DNA of 43,118 bases from an uncultured Oscillospiraceae bacterium (GTDB lineage Bacteria; Bacillota; Clostridia; Oscillospirales; Ruminococcaceae), in assembly GCA_910577365.1 (NCBI GenBank), contig CAJTMU010000015.1, positions 1 through 43,118 on the forward strand. The letters run 5' to 3'. Under the pieces are notes generated by a model that was not told the DNA's origin, ran no database searches, and worked only from the letters and a program-made list of their open reading frames with translations. Shown one piece after another: positions 7,371 to 15,039 of this stretch. The stretch's first letter is position 1; each line of letters starts with the position of its first letter. The translations under genes and the position numbers were made by a program.

Positions 7371-9137
7371 TTGGTTTCTCAGGAAGAAAAAATAATTATT
7401 CCCACAGAAAAAAAGTCTGTGGGAGAACATATAGGGAATAAAATAAGCCACGTCGGCGAATATCTGTTTATATCTCTTATGACTGCTTTGGGGTATCTCG
7501 GCGGACTTGGCATGGTGGTGCTGGAATTTATTGTTCGCGGTATAATAAATCTGTGCGAGCTTCTTTCGGTACTTTTTAAGCGGCTTGGAGGCATTTTGGG
7601 CAGACCGTTTGTGCGTTACGCCAAGGCTATTAAAATGGGGCGTACGGAGATAAGGAACGCCAGTGAGGAGAGTGCTTTCAAAGGCTTTGCCGTATGGATA
7701 AGGGTTACAGGAAGAATTATTTTCGGAAAGCGCGGAATAGCGGTAACCATATGCAATTACGCTCTGCCGGTCATAAGCTGTGTTTTCCTGTTTAATATTG
7801 TCACCTATGCAAGCTCTATGGAATATGCGCTGAAGCTCAACGTAAACGGTGATTTCATGGGGTACATAACAGACGAAACAATTTTTACCGACGCGGAAAA
7901 AATTGTTCAGCAGCGAATAAACTATATGGACAGCAATACTGAAACCATCACCTTTGTTCCCGTTTATGAGGTAGACATGGTGGGGCATGGCAGTACGCTT
8001 ACTCAATATCAGCTGGCGGATAAGCTGCTGGAGACAATGAACGCGGAGATAATTGAGGGCTACGGAATGTACATCGGCAGTTCTTTCTATGGTGCTCTTG
8101 AGGATAAGACTTCCGTGGAGGAAACGCTTGATGCTCTTCTTGATGTATACCGCACGGGCGCACAGGGTGAAACGGTAAAGTTTGAAAATGAGATAACCTT
8201 TGAACCCGGTCTGTATCTTGCAGAGAGTGTGGTGTCGGAGGATTCCATAATCAGGCTGATCACTTCAAAGCGCAGTGTTGCTTCTTATTATACGGCGCAG
8301 GAGGGAGATTCTCCCAGCGCGATTTGTGATACACTGGGTATGTCCTATGAGACTCTCGCATCCCTTAATCCGGGATTTTCCGAGGATTCGGTGATATATG
8401 TGGGGGACAAATTCCTTATTGATCAGGAGGAGCCTTTTCTTGCGGTAACGGTTACAAGGCTGGAATCCTACGACGTGCCCACGGACTACGAAACCGAGCA
8501 TTATGATGACAGTACCCGTTATATCGGTTCTTATGTTACCATGCAGGACGGCGTATACGGAACAGACAGAGTTACGGCTAACGTATCCTACATAAACGGC
8601 GTTGAGATCCGCCGTAAGGAGATAACGCGCATAACTTTGACAGACCCTGTTACAGAGATCATTTATGATGGCACCAAGCCGCTTCCGACTGACCTTGATG
8701 CAAGCGTTCAGAATGTTGCTGTGGGACAGATGTATTGGCCGGTAGGCGGTGTGGACGGCGGTCATATCAACGAAATGATGTACGGCTACGGCGGATATTA
8801 TAATCACGGCGGAATTGATATAGGCGCGCCGTATGGCACTCCCATCTATGCCGCGGATTCCGGAACGGTTATACTGTCGCAGTGGTATTACGGCTACGGA
8901 AACTGCATTATGATACGGCATGACAATGGCATAGTTACGGTTTACGGTCACGCGAGCTATCTGCACGTCGGGGTCGGCGAACGCGTAACTCAGGGGCAGC
9001 AGATAGCCGATGTAGGGGCTACGGGAGTGGCTTCCGGCAACCATCTTCACTTTGAAGTTCGTATAAACGATGTGTGCTATAACCCCATAAATTATTTGCC
9101 GTGGCACAAGAGAGCGCCCGGGTGTGTTGAATGGTAA
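7371..9137 (+). CDS. Membrane-anchored LysM-G5-M23 peptidase
   Basis: A cell-wall hydrolase of 588 residues. Hydrophobic segments lie at about 35-65 and 125-147, the second being a clear membrane anchor. An extracytoplasmic region (150-300) is followed by LysM (about 305-350, YYTAQEGDSPSAICDTLG to VGDKFLI), G5 (about 354-435, which contains RRKEITRITLTDP) and an M23 metallopeptidase domain (about 470-575). The zinc ligands are in place: H479-GGI-D483, HxH at H558 and H560, and YGH near residue 527. LysM and G5 bind glycan; M23 enzymes cleave peptidoglycan cross-bridges. The start is TTG 7371, supported by GGAGG 8 nt upstream; no in-frame ATG is nearby. Likely a house-keeping or sporulation-linked wall-remodelling enzyme (inference). 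Confidence 0.9.
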   Translation: MVSQEEKIIIPTEKKSVGEHIGNKISHVGEYLFISLMTALGYLGGLGMVVLEFIVRGIINLCELLSVLFKRLGGILGRPFVRYAKAIKMGRTEIRNASEESAFKGFAVWIRVTGRIIFGKRGIAVTICNYALPVISCVFLFNIVTYASSMEYALKLNVNGDFMGYITDETIFTDAEKIVQQRINYMDSNTETITFVPVYEVDMVGHGSTLTQYQLADKLLETMNAEIIEGYGMYIGSSFYGALEDKTSVEETLDALLDVYRTGAQGETVKFENEITFEPGLYLAESVVSEDSIIRLITSKRSVASYYTAQEGDSPSAICDTLGMSYETLASLNPGFSEDSVIYVGDKFLIDQEEPFLAVTVTRLESYDVPTDYETEHYDDSTRYIGSYVTMQDGVYGTDRVTANVSYINGVEIRRKEITRITLTDPVTEIIYDGTKPLPTDLDASVQNVAVGQMYWPVGGVDGGHINEMMYGYGGYYNHGGIDIGAPYGTPIYAADSGTVILSQWYYGYGNCIMIRHDNGIVTVYGHASYLHVGVGERVTQGQQIADVGATGVASGNHLHFEVRINDVCYNPINYLPWHKRAPGCVEW

Positions 9138-9158
9138 TGATAAATTAACAGACGATAA

Positions 9159-9187
9159 AATAACCCTCGATTTTTTCGGGGGTTATT
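9159..9187 (+). terminator. Stem-loop after the M23 peptidase gene
   Basis: AATAACCCTCGA (9159-9170) pairs with TCGGGGGTTATT (9176-9187), 12 bp with one U-G pair, around a T-rich loop. A weak T-run (TGTGTTG) follows. It lies 20 nt after the stop. Confidence 0.6.
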
Positions 9188-9218
9188 GTGTTGAAATGCT
9201 GAATTTCGGGCAAACATA

Positions 9219-9247
9219 TTGACAAGAGGAGAGAAAAGGTATAAAAT
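9219..9247 (+). promoter_or_regulatory. Promoter of the glycosyltransferase gene
   Basis: TTGACA (9219-9224), a 17-nt spacer and TAAAAT (9242-9247). A TATAAA at 9240-9245 with a 15-nt spacer is the alternative -10. Confidence 0.65.
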
Positions 9248-9278
9248 TAAAATCACCATAAGGAAAGGATAGGTAAAA

Positions 9279-10244
9279 ATGCCTCCAAAGCTTATTATAA
9301 TAATTCCGTGCTACAATGAACGGGAAGTGCTTCCGATAACCTCAAAGCTGTTTCTGGACAAGCTTACCCAGCTAATGGGCGAAAAGAAGATTTCCGAAGA
9401 CAGTAAAATAATGTTTGTAAACGATGGCAGCAAAGATGGGACATGGGAGATCATACAAGACCTTGCGAAGCGTGACAGACGCTTTATTGGTATATCTCAA
9501 AGCCGCAACCGCGGACATCAGAATGCTGTGCTTGCGGGTCTGATGGAAGCCAAGGATAACTGTGACATAACCATCAGCATAGACTGCGACGGACAGGATG
9601 ACATAAACGCAATGGACAGAATGGTGGAAGAGTATCTTGGCGGCTGCGAGGTGGTATACGGGGTGCGCAGCAAGCGCGACACCGACACCTTTTTTAAGCG
9701 CTTTACTGCGGAGAGCTTTTATAAGCTGATGAACGCGATGGGCGCGGAGGTAGTGTTCAATCATGCAGATTATAGGCTGATAAGCAGCCGTGTGCTTATG
9801 GAACTGGCGGAGTTTAAAGAAGTAAACATTTTTCTGCGCGGAATGGTGCCGCTGGTGGGATTTAAGAGTACCTCCGTCCCCTATGAGCGCCATGAGCGGC
9901 TCGCGGGGAAAAGTCATTATCCGTTTTCAAAAATGCTCGCTTTGGCGCTGGACGGGATAACAAGCCTTTCCATCAAGCCCATAAAGTTGATTATGAGCTT
10001 GGGCATGGTAATAGCGGTGATAAGCTTTATCGGCATAATCTGGGCGATAGTAAGCGCGCTGCTTGGTCTTACCGTTGCAGGCTGGGCATCAACGGTATGT
10101 ATAATCTGCTTTGTAAGCGGTATTCAGCTTATTTCCATCGGAGTTATAGGCGAATATATCGGGAAAATTTATCTTGAGGTAAAGGCGCGGCCGCGGTATA
10201 TCATTTCGGAGCGTACAGGCGGTGACTATAATGAAAAACCATAA
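9279..10244 (+). CDS. Family 2 glycosyltransferase, GtrB/DPM1-like, membrane-bound
   Basis: Transfers a sugar from a nucleotide donor, in this family usually to undecaprenyl phosphate on the inner face of the membrane. The 321-residue protein has the GT-A signature: IIIPCYNE near the N-terminus, FVNDGSKDGTW, the QSRNRGHQNAVLAGL segment, and DCDGQDD carrying the DxD-type metal site. Two C-terminal transmembrane helices (about 235-265 and 270-295) and the terminal EYIGKIYLEVKARPRYI are typical of the GtrB branch. ATG 9279 follows AGGAAAGGA. It is monocistronic, with a promoter and a strong terminator. The sugar and the acceptor pathway (teichoic acid, exopolysaccharide or protein glycosylation) cannot be told. 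Confidence 0.9.
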   Translation: MPPKLIIIIPCYNEREVLPITSKLFLDKLTQLMGEKKISEDSKIMFVNDGSKDGTWEIIQDLAKRDRRFIGISQSRNRGHQNAVLAGLMEAKDNCDITISIDCDGQDDINAMDRMVEEYLGGCEVVYGVRSKRDTDTFFKRFTAESFYKLMNAMGAEVVFNHADYRLISSRVLMELAEFKEVNIFLRGMVPLVGFKSTSVPYERHERLAGKSHYPFSKMLALALDGITSLSIKPIKLIMSLGMVIAVISFIGIIWAIVSALLGLTVAGWASTVCIICFVSGIQLISIGVIGEYIGKIYLEVKARPRYIISERTGGDYNEKP

Positions 10245-10251
10245 AAACATA

Positions 10252-10277
10252 CCCGTCCCTGTGATTTCAGGGACGGG
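10252..10277 (+). terminator. Terminator of the glycosyltransferase gene
   Basis: CCCGTCCCTG (10252-10261) pairs perfectly with CAGGGACGGG (10268-10277) around TGATTT. The trailing CTGTTTAAT is only moderately T-rich. Confidence 0.8.
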
Positions 10278-10336
10278 CTGTTTAATAAAAATTATCTAAT
10301 GGACACTGAAGGCGTCAAACAGCAAATATTTAATCA

Positions 10337-10741
10337 CTAATTTGATGTTGTGCTTAACAGCTTGTTGGCATAATAATTCAGTTTCTCACACGGTTCATAT
10401 TTGGTTCTATACCCAACTCCGTTAATAATTACAAATGGATTATATGCTGTTATCTCAGCTTGATTGCCGTCTGACATTACAAGTAAGTAAGTTACCCCCT
10501 GACCGCAGTAATTATGATATGAGCTATCTTTGTTGTATACAACAACGTCTTTAAGATGTGAAACAAGCTCATGTACCTCCGATATTTGGATCGTTTTGTC
10601 CGGCGGCACTAAGTGAACTGATGCCGAAACGATATCCGATGCTTTTAAATCCCCGAATGGTCTTTGACCGAAGAATGCAAAAACAATAATGCCAATTACA
10701 ATTGCGAAGATCATAACAGCTAACAAAATAAATTTCTTCAT
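10337..10741 (-). CDS. Small membrane-anchored extracytoplasmic protein, unknown function
   Basis: A 134-residue protein: an N-terminal hydrophobic segment (residues 4-26) is followed by a soluble domain of about 105 residues with two cysteines (in HNYCGQG and EPCEKL) that could form a disulfide outside the cell. The segment LKASDIVSASVHLVPPDKTIQI and the alternating strands suggest a small beta-rich domain, as in many uncharacterised Clostridia proteins. I recognise no named family. The start at 10741 is supported by AGGGGGGA about 8 nt upstream. It lies on the minus strand between a glycosyltransferase and a VWA lipoprotein, 136 nt from the latter, and does not obviously share an operon with either. 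Confidence 0.65.
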   Translation of the reverse strand: MKKFILLAVMIFAIVIGIIVFAFFGQRPFGDLKASDIVSASVHLVPPDKTIQISEVHELVSHLKDVVVYNKDSSYHNYCGQGVTYLLVMSDGNQAEITAYNPFVIINGVGYRTKYEPCEKLNYYANKLLSTTSN

Positions 10742-10877
10742 GAAAATCCCCCCTAATGCTGTTTTTCTATAAAGACCAGAAAGTTTAACATATGCTTTTT
10801 TGGGCTTTTTTCAAATTATCAGACAACGATTTTTGGACGCTTTGGTGTGTATCAAAATTGCGCATCTCAGAGAGTTG

Positions 10878-12497
10878 TCAGCCGTCAAGATATCCGTTTA
10901 CTATTCTTACCATCATATCGTTCAGCCGCTCAACATTATAAGCCCCGACGGTGGCTTCTATGTGATCTCCGCCTATACCGCTGTCGTTGGTGAGGAATGT
11001 GTAAGTACCTCCCGTTGTCAACGCCATGGTTCTGAGAAGATATTCGGTGGATTTGTCAATGCCGCTGGAAGCTATGGGAATAATGCGTATCCCCTGTTCT
11101 GCCGCCTGAGCGACAAGTGAATTTACGCTGTCGATTATCTGCGGGTCGTTATGGGGAGGTGCGTCGAGCACCAGGAACATAAGCTTGACGGAATCTTCCT
11201 GCCAGTCGTGATTGTTTATAGCGCTGTCAAGAGCGGTATGAACTGCTTCGGGGAAATCTCCGCCGCCCGCAGCGTATTGTTTGCCAAGTTCTTCGACAGC
11301 CGTTCCTATATCCTTGGTAAAGGGATATTCGCACACCACATATTCGTCGCCCTCGTCGCGGTAAAAATTAACGCTCAGGCGGGTGGGAATATTGCTGTTG
11401 TCGTTCTGTATGCGGGTTATGATGTCTTTAAGCTCTTCCTGAAGATAAGACAGCTCATCGCTCATAGAGCCTGTCGTGTCGCACATTATCATGAAGTCCA
11501 GCTCTTTGTAGTCCCTTGGCAATACTCCCGAAAGTTCGCAGGTAAGCTCCGCGTCGCCGATAACGCCGTCAAATTCCTCAGAAACTTCCTCATAAGCTAC
11601 CGTTATCGGCTCGGTTGGACTGTTTGCCGCGGCATAGAACAGATATGCCCTGCCTTTGTTGTCAGTAACGGCGCTTGCACTGCCGCAGGTTACTTTTGCC
11701 CCTTCGAGCGGCTTCCCATCAGATGTCACCTTGATGGAAATACGGTTGTCAAAGGATATTCTCCAGTCTTCTTTGTAAACATTCCAGTCGTCGCGTGAAG
11801 AATAAATCGCCTTCCAGTCGCTCCAGTGGTCGTTGTCACGCCATTCCCCGCCTGTAAGCAGGCCTGCCTGAGGAGGCTCTGGCTCGTATTCGGGATACGG
11901 CTCTGGGTATGGGGGGCATGGAAAGCATTCTTCATACATGGCATCAGGAGCTGCCATTGCTCCAATTTCGGCTGCTCCCGCCGAGGGTGAATCCGCCATG
12001 AATCTGTCAAATGTCCCATCGTCCATATCAAAAACGGATTTATCGCCGCCGCCATCACCGCCGATATATGTCGGGGCGTACTCTTCATGCGGTTTCGTCG
12101 ATGTCGTAACAGGCGCAGTGCTTTCTGTTGCTGCGGTGCTGCCTGCCGTATTTTCCGTGGTATCCGAGGGGGGGACTGAGGCTTTGCTGTCTGATACTCC
12201 CAACGTAGGCTCGATCTCGACGGGTACACAATAATCGCCAACAGAACCAGTGGGTGCGTCAGTGTTGGCTATATGTTCTGCGGTAGAGCTTGGAGCGATG
12301 GCGGCAGTGCTCTCTGCCGAGGTTGGCGCGTCTAAAGTAGTGCTCGATGTTACCGGTGTATCTGCCGCACCCGATGTAATATCAACAGAGGAGCTTTCAA
12401 GGCTCGTGTCCGATGAGTAAAGCGCTATGTTGTTCTGTGCGCAGCCCGATAATAAAATTGCACAAGCTGCCGCCAAAACAGAAACATGTTTTTTCAT
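10878..12497 (-). CDS. VWA-domain lipoprotein with Ser/Thr-rich stalk
   Basis: A predicted surface lipoprotein of 539 residues. The signal ends in the lipobox LLSGC (Cys19). Residues 25-140 are low complexity, rich in Ser, Thr and Ala (a wall-spanning stalk), followed by a Pro/Glu/Tyr segment (190-210). A WRDNDHW motif and a carboxypeptidase-regulatory-like beta domain (about 250-325) precede the von Willebrand A domain (about 330-535). The metal-ion site has the form D340-TTGSMS, a DxTxS variant, and later conserved Asp residues are present. VWA domains bind protein ligands through Mg2+, so a role in adhesion or surface-complex assembly is plausible. The start is supported by GGAGG 8 nt upstream. 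No partner gene is adjacent. Confidence 0.85.
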   Translation of the reverse strand: MKKHVSVLAAACAILLSGCAQNNIALYSSDTSLESSSVDITSGAADTPVTSSTTLDAPTSAESTAAIAPSSTAEHIANTDAPTGSVGDYCVPVEIEPTLGVSDSKASVPPSDTTENTAGSTAATESTAPVTTSTKPHEEYAPTYIGGDGGGDKSVFDMDDGTFDRFMADSPSAGAAEIGAMAAPDAMYEECFPCPPYPEPYPEYEPEPPQAGLLTGGEWRDNDHWSDWKAIYSSRDDWNVYKEDWRISFDNRISIKVTSDGKPLEGAKVTCGSASAVTDNKGRAYLFYAAANSPTEPITVAYEEVSEEFDGVIGDAELTCELSGVLPRDYKELDFMIMCDTTGSMSDELSYLQEELKDIITRIQNDNSNIPTRLSVNFYRDEGDEYVVCEYPFTKDIGTAVEELGKQYAAGGGDFPEAVHTALDSAINNHDWQEDSVKLMFLVLDAPPHNDPQIIDSVNSLVAQAAEQGIRIIPIASSGIDKSTEYLLRTMALTTGGTYTFLTNDSGIGGDHIEATVGAYNVERLNDMMVRIVNGYLDG

Positions 12498-12585
12498 AAA
12501 TATTCCTCCATTTACTTATTTGCCTTTTGAAAATAATACCTTACAAAAGCGGAAAATGTTGCAGTTTCTTTAACTTTTACTATAC

Positions 12586-12614
12586 TTGTTTTTCTTTTGG
12601 TTATATGATATAAT
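12586..12614 (+). promoter_or_regulatory. Promoter of the APH-like gene at 12766
   Basis: TTGTTT (12586-12591), a 17-nt spacer and TATAAT (12609-12614). The resulting leader of about 145 nt contains AAGCGG...CCGCTT and GCAAA-CTTGA-TTTGC pairings, so it may be folded. Confidence 0.65.
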
Positions 12615-12765
12615 GAAAAAGTAAAGAGAAATTGTCATCTGATTCTGCAAGCTTCTTTGAACGCACAGCTAAGCGGGGGTTTGAAATCGGGTTGGTGCAA
12701 ACTTGATTTGCAGGGCTTGGGGGACCGCTTCTGCCTGCGAGAAAATGCTTTTATATGGAGGTAAA

Positions 12766-13635
12766 ATGCAGCGTAAATTTATTTTAAAAGAGCCTATTGA
12801 AAAAGGCTGGTCATGCGATAAAAAATTTTGCGTGACCGACAGCGGCGGCATAAAATATCTGCTTAGGATAACTCCCGAAGAGAAAAGTGCCAGCCGTGCC
12901 GAAATGTTCCGTATGCAGAAAGCGGTCGAAGCGCTGGGCATTCCCATGTGCAGACCAATAGAATACGGCAGGTGTAGGGAGGGCGTATATATTTTATCGT
13001 CGTGGATAGACGGGGAGGACGCGGACAAGGCAGTTCCCCGCCTTGACCATTCGCTGCAATATGAGCTTGGTCTTGAGGCGGGAAAGATATTGAAGAAAAT
13101 ACATTCTATCCCCGCGCCGCCGGATCAGCGGGACTGGGAATCGCGCTTCAGCGGGAAAACGGAAAGAAAGATCAAGATGTATGAAGAGTGTCCGATAAAG
13201 TTTGACGGGGCGGACAAAATCATTGACTACATAAACTCTAATCGTAAGCTGCTTTCGGGCAGACCTCAGACATTTCAGCACGGCTATTATCATATAGGCA
13301 ATATGATGATTGAAAACGGCGGCATAGTCATAATCGATTTTGACCGATACGACTTCGGTGACCCTTGGGAGGAATTTAACCGCATTGTCTGGTGTGCTCA
13401 GAAAGCTCCATCTTTTGCTTCGGGCATGGTGGACGGATATTTTGAAGGTGAAGTGCCGATTTTGTTCTGGAGACTTCTTGCTTTTTATATTGGCAGCAAT
13501 ATGCTTTCGTCTGTTCCGTGGGCGATACCGTTCGGTGACAAAGAAGTTCGGACAATGCTTAATCAGGCAAAGGACGTTCTTGCTTGGTATGATGAAATGC
13601 GCAGGCCAATTCCGACATGGTATAGTGCGAATTAA
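12766..13635 (+). CDS. APH-family phosphotransferase homologue with altered catalytic loop
   Basis: A 289-residue protein of the aminoglycoside phosphotransferase fold. ATG 12766 is chosen because GGAGG lies 6 nt upstream; the frame is open further upstream but without a ribosome-binding site. The catalytic loop reads HGYYHIGN (residues 172-179), where active family members have HGDxHxGN: the catalytic Asp is Tyr174 (TAT; one G-to-T change from GAT). The Asn and the metal-binding DFD (191-193, in VIIDFDRYDFGDP) are intact. The product is therefore either catalytically dead, a binding protein, or an enzyme with shifted chemistry. Its stop codon lies inside a 97-bp repeat, suggesting that the element inserted at the gene end. 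Confidence 0.8.
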   Translation: MQRKFILKEPIEKGWSCDKKFCVTDSGGIKYLLRITPEEKSASRAEMFRMQKAVEALGIPMCRPIEYGRCREGVYILSSWIDGEDADKAVPRLDHSLQYELGLEAGKILKKIHSIPAPPDQRDWESRFSGKTERKIKMYEECPIKFDGADKIIDYINSNRKLLSGRPQTFQHGYYHIGNMMIENGGIVIIDFDRYDFGDPWEEFNRIVWCAQKAPSFASGMVDGYFEGEVPILFWRLLAFYIGSNMLSSVPWAIPFGDKEVRTMLNQAKDVLAWYDEMRRPIPTWYSAN

Positions 13636-13728
13636 GGAAATGCCGATTAAAGCAACAACACACTGCTCAAACGAAGAAACTCACTTGGCTGATGGCGCCA
13701 CGTTTTGCATTAATCAGCAATTCCTTAA
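13632..13728. repeat. 97-bp MITE-like element, copy A
   Basis: Its 22-bp ends are imperfect inverted repeats, TTAAGGAAATGCCGATTAAA-type on the left and the complement of AATCAGCAATTCCTTAA on the right (19 of 22 match). It is exactly the length of a second copy at 28788-28884. Both copies have CTCAAACG at offset 35, followed by AAACTCA. It has no coding capacity. It contains the stop codon of the APH-like gene and ends 8 bp before the next -35 box. Confidence 0.65.
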
Positions 13729-13736
13729 AATTTTAC

Positions 13737-13765
13737 TTGACTTTTTACATAAGACATGTTATTAT
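13737..13765 (+). promoter_or_regulatory. Promoter of the DUF3793 locus
   Basis: TTGACT (13737-13742), a 17-nt spacer and TATTAT (13760-13765). Transcription would start within the first TTAGT-N4-ACTAA box. Confidence 0.7.
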
Positions 13766-13769
13766 ATAG

Positions 13770-13783
13770 TTAGTTGAGACTAA
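13770..13783 (+). promoter_or_regulatory. Operator-like palindrome 1 (TTAGT-N4-ACTAA)
   Basis: A perfect inverted repeat, TTAGT-TGAG-ACTAA, 4 bp after the -10 box and over the expected transcription start. The flank AGTTAGTTGAGACTAATT extends the resemblance to binding sites of DtxR/IdeR-type or related iron-responsive repressors. Assignment to iron is inference, supported by the DUF3793 gene downstream. Confidence 0.6.
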
Positions 13784-13829
13784 TTTGGGCGCTTTTCAGA
13801 ATTGATATTGTTTGAGATGTGCGCTGTAG

Positions 13830-13843
13830 TTAGTTGCTACTAA
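13830..13843 (+). promoter_or_regulatory. Operator-like palindrome 2 (TTAGT-N4-ACTAA)
   Basis: A second perfect TTAGT-TGCT-ACTAA, exactly 60 bp after the first and again preceded by GTAG. A weak second promoter (TTGATA, 17 nt, TGTAGT) would place its -10 at this box. Paired boxes suggest cooperative repression. Confidence 0.6.
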
Positions 13844-13881
13844 TCATCTTAAAGAGTATTTGACAATAAAAAGGAGATAAT

Positions 13882-13950
13882 ATGAGTGCAGCGGCGGCAG
13901 GCAGAAAAGATCATATGGCGGCGCAACATATGCAGATGTTTTGTGGGTAG
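13882..13950 (+). CDS. Possible 22-residue peptide rich in Met/His/Cys
   Basis: ATG 13882 has an excellent ribosome-binding site (AAGGAGATAATATG context), and the frame closes at TAG 13950 after 22 codons. The C-terminal half, HMAAQHMQMFCG, has two His, three Met and one Cys, a composition seen in metal-binding peptides. The same frame continues open for 44 codons beyond the TAG, so this may instead be the start of a decayed gene of about 67 codons ending near 14084. Its position right behind two iron-box-like operators makes a metal-related peptide or leader attractive, but unproven. Confidence 0.3.
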   Translation: MSAAAAGRKDHMAAQHMQMFCG

Positions 13951-14100
13951 AAACGCTTGACTTACGGTTTTACATATATGGCGTGTGATTTCAGGGAGCA
14001 GCTAAGCCGACACAATCAGATAATAGAATTTACCGATATGGTAGCATATAGAAAGATGGTATGCGCAGTAAGTTCTCACTCATAAAAGGAAAATATATTG

Positions 14101-14178
14101 ATGAAAAGAATACATAGAGCGGGTATTGCGGCGCTTAAAATAGCGTTTGTCAAAGCGTTTGAAAGCCGCGGAAAATAA
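14101..14178 (+). CDS. Possible 25-residue basic peptide upstream of DUF3793
   Basis: ATG 14101 follows AAAGGAAAA at about 9 nt and encodes a 25-residue, strongly basic, amphipathic peptide (Met-Lys-Arg-Ile start, AALKIAFVKAF core). Its TAA at 14176-14178 overlaps AAGGAGG, and the DUF3793 start follows 35 nt later, so it could couple translation of that gene. Small basic peptides are common next to feo/flavodoxin genes in Clostridia, but I cannot match this one. Confidence 0.3.
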   Translation: MKRIHRAGIAALKIAFVKAFESRGK

Positions 14179-14213
14179 GGAGGTGGACAAGGCAGCAAAA
14201 AGGAATATGCGCC

Positions 14214-14852
14214 GTGGACGATTATACCGCATATTATGCGCTGCCGCTGAATATGTCATATAGCGATATAAGAATTTTTCAGCGCAAGCTGGCGGAGCAT
14301 ACTGCACCGTCCTTGCTTGGAATAAAATGCGCTTGCCTTTTGTCCGTAAGCAAAAGCGAATGCGAGGTGCAGGGCAACGTAAACCTTTTTAACAGACGCG
14401 CTGCCGAAAAAGGTCTTAAAATAAAAGTGCTTTCTGAGGGAAGCCGCTGTCTTATGCTGCTTTATAGTGAAAGCCGTCTTTCGGCGTGCCTGAACGTACC
14501 CGAGCGCAGAGCCATTCTCCGCCGTTTCGGCTATAAGGATGATATGACGCTCGTTGAGTGCCTTGACAGGCTGTCGGAAAGGCTGCGTACTATTTCGGAG
14601 TTTCCGCACGAAATAGGTGTTTTTCTTGATTACCCCGCTGAGGATATACTGGGATTTATAGAAAATAACGGAAAAAATTTTAAGCTTTGCGGCTGCTGGA
14701 AGGTCTATTCAGACACGGAAAGAGCCGCGAGAGCTTTTGAGAATTATGACAAATGCCGCAGATATCTCTTTAGAAAAATAAATATGGGCGAGGATCTGTA
14801 TCACGTTATCCCACGTTTCACCAAATTTGAACATGGAGTTCATGGGTCGTAG
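14214..14852 (+). CDS. DUF3793 family protein
   Basis: A 212-residue cytoplasmic protein matching the DUF3793 pattern: LAEHTAPSLLGIKCACLLS near the start, a central LMLLYSESRL, and the hallmark FPHEIGVFLDYPAEDILGFI followed by CGCWKVYSD and YDKCRRYL. The function of the family is unknown. In Clostridia it is often found near ferrous-iron transport and flavodoxin genes, which fits the two TTAGT-N4-ACTAA boxes upstream. The start is GTG 14214, with AAGGA 9 nt before it; no in-frame ATG lies upstream, and an ATG at 14207 is out of frame. No feoA, feoB or flavodoxin gene is present in the window, so the locus may be a remnant of a larger iron cluster. Confidence 0.85.
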   Translation: MDDYTAYYALPLNMSYSDIRIFQRKLAEHTAPSLLGIKCACLLSVSKSECEVQGNVNLFNRRAAEKGLKIKVLSEGSRCLMLLYSESRLSACLNVPERRAILRRFGYKDDMTLVECLDRLSERLRTISEFPHEIGVFLDYPAEDILGFIENNGKNFKLCGCWKVYSDTERAARAFENYDKCRRYLFRKINMGEDLYHVIPRFTKFEHGVHGS

Positions 14853-14920
14853 TATTTCCGTCTGTTCCAAAATTAGCATATGGCAGTGTACCCTTTCATA
14901 AAATTTTCAAAATCTTCCTC

Positions 14921-14949
14921 TTGACAGATACGCTTGGTTATTGTATAAT
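14921..14949 (+). promoter_or_regulatory. Consensus promoter of the coiled-coil M23 gene
   Basis: TTGACA (14921-14926), a 17-nt spacer and TATAAT (14944-14949): a perfect sigma-A match, predicting strong constitutive expression with a leader of about 85 nt. Confidence 0.9.
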
Positions 14950-15039
14950 TATATCAAATAACATAAATTCCGAAGTGATTTTGTCGGCGGGGGAAGCTTT
15001 CAAAACTGCATTTCGGGCAATATTAAGAAAGGACATATT

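Noticed and set aside
13340..13777. 145-codon frame inside the APH-like gene in another frame.
   Set aside because: It overlaps the conserved APH motifs, then runs through the MITE-like element and the next promoter, with no ribosome-binding site.
13948..14084. Read-through of TAG (13948-13950) as pyrrolysine to give a 66-residue protein.
   Set aside because: No pyl genes or PYLIS-type element are visible and the extension has no recognisable family. A decayed gene or an unrelated open stretch is simpler.
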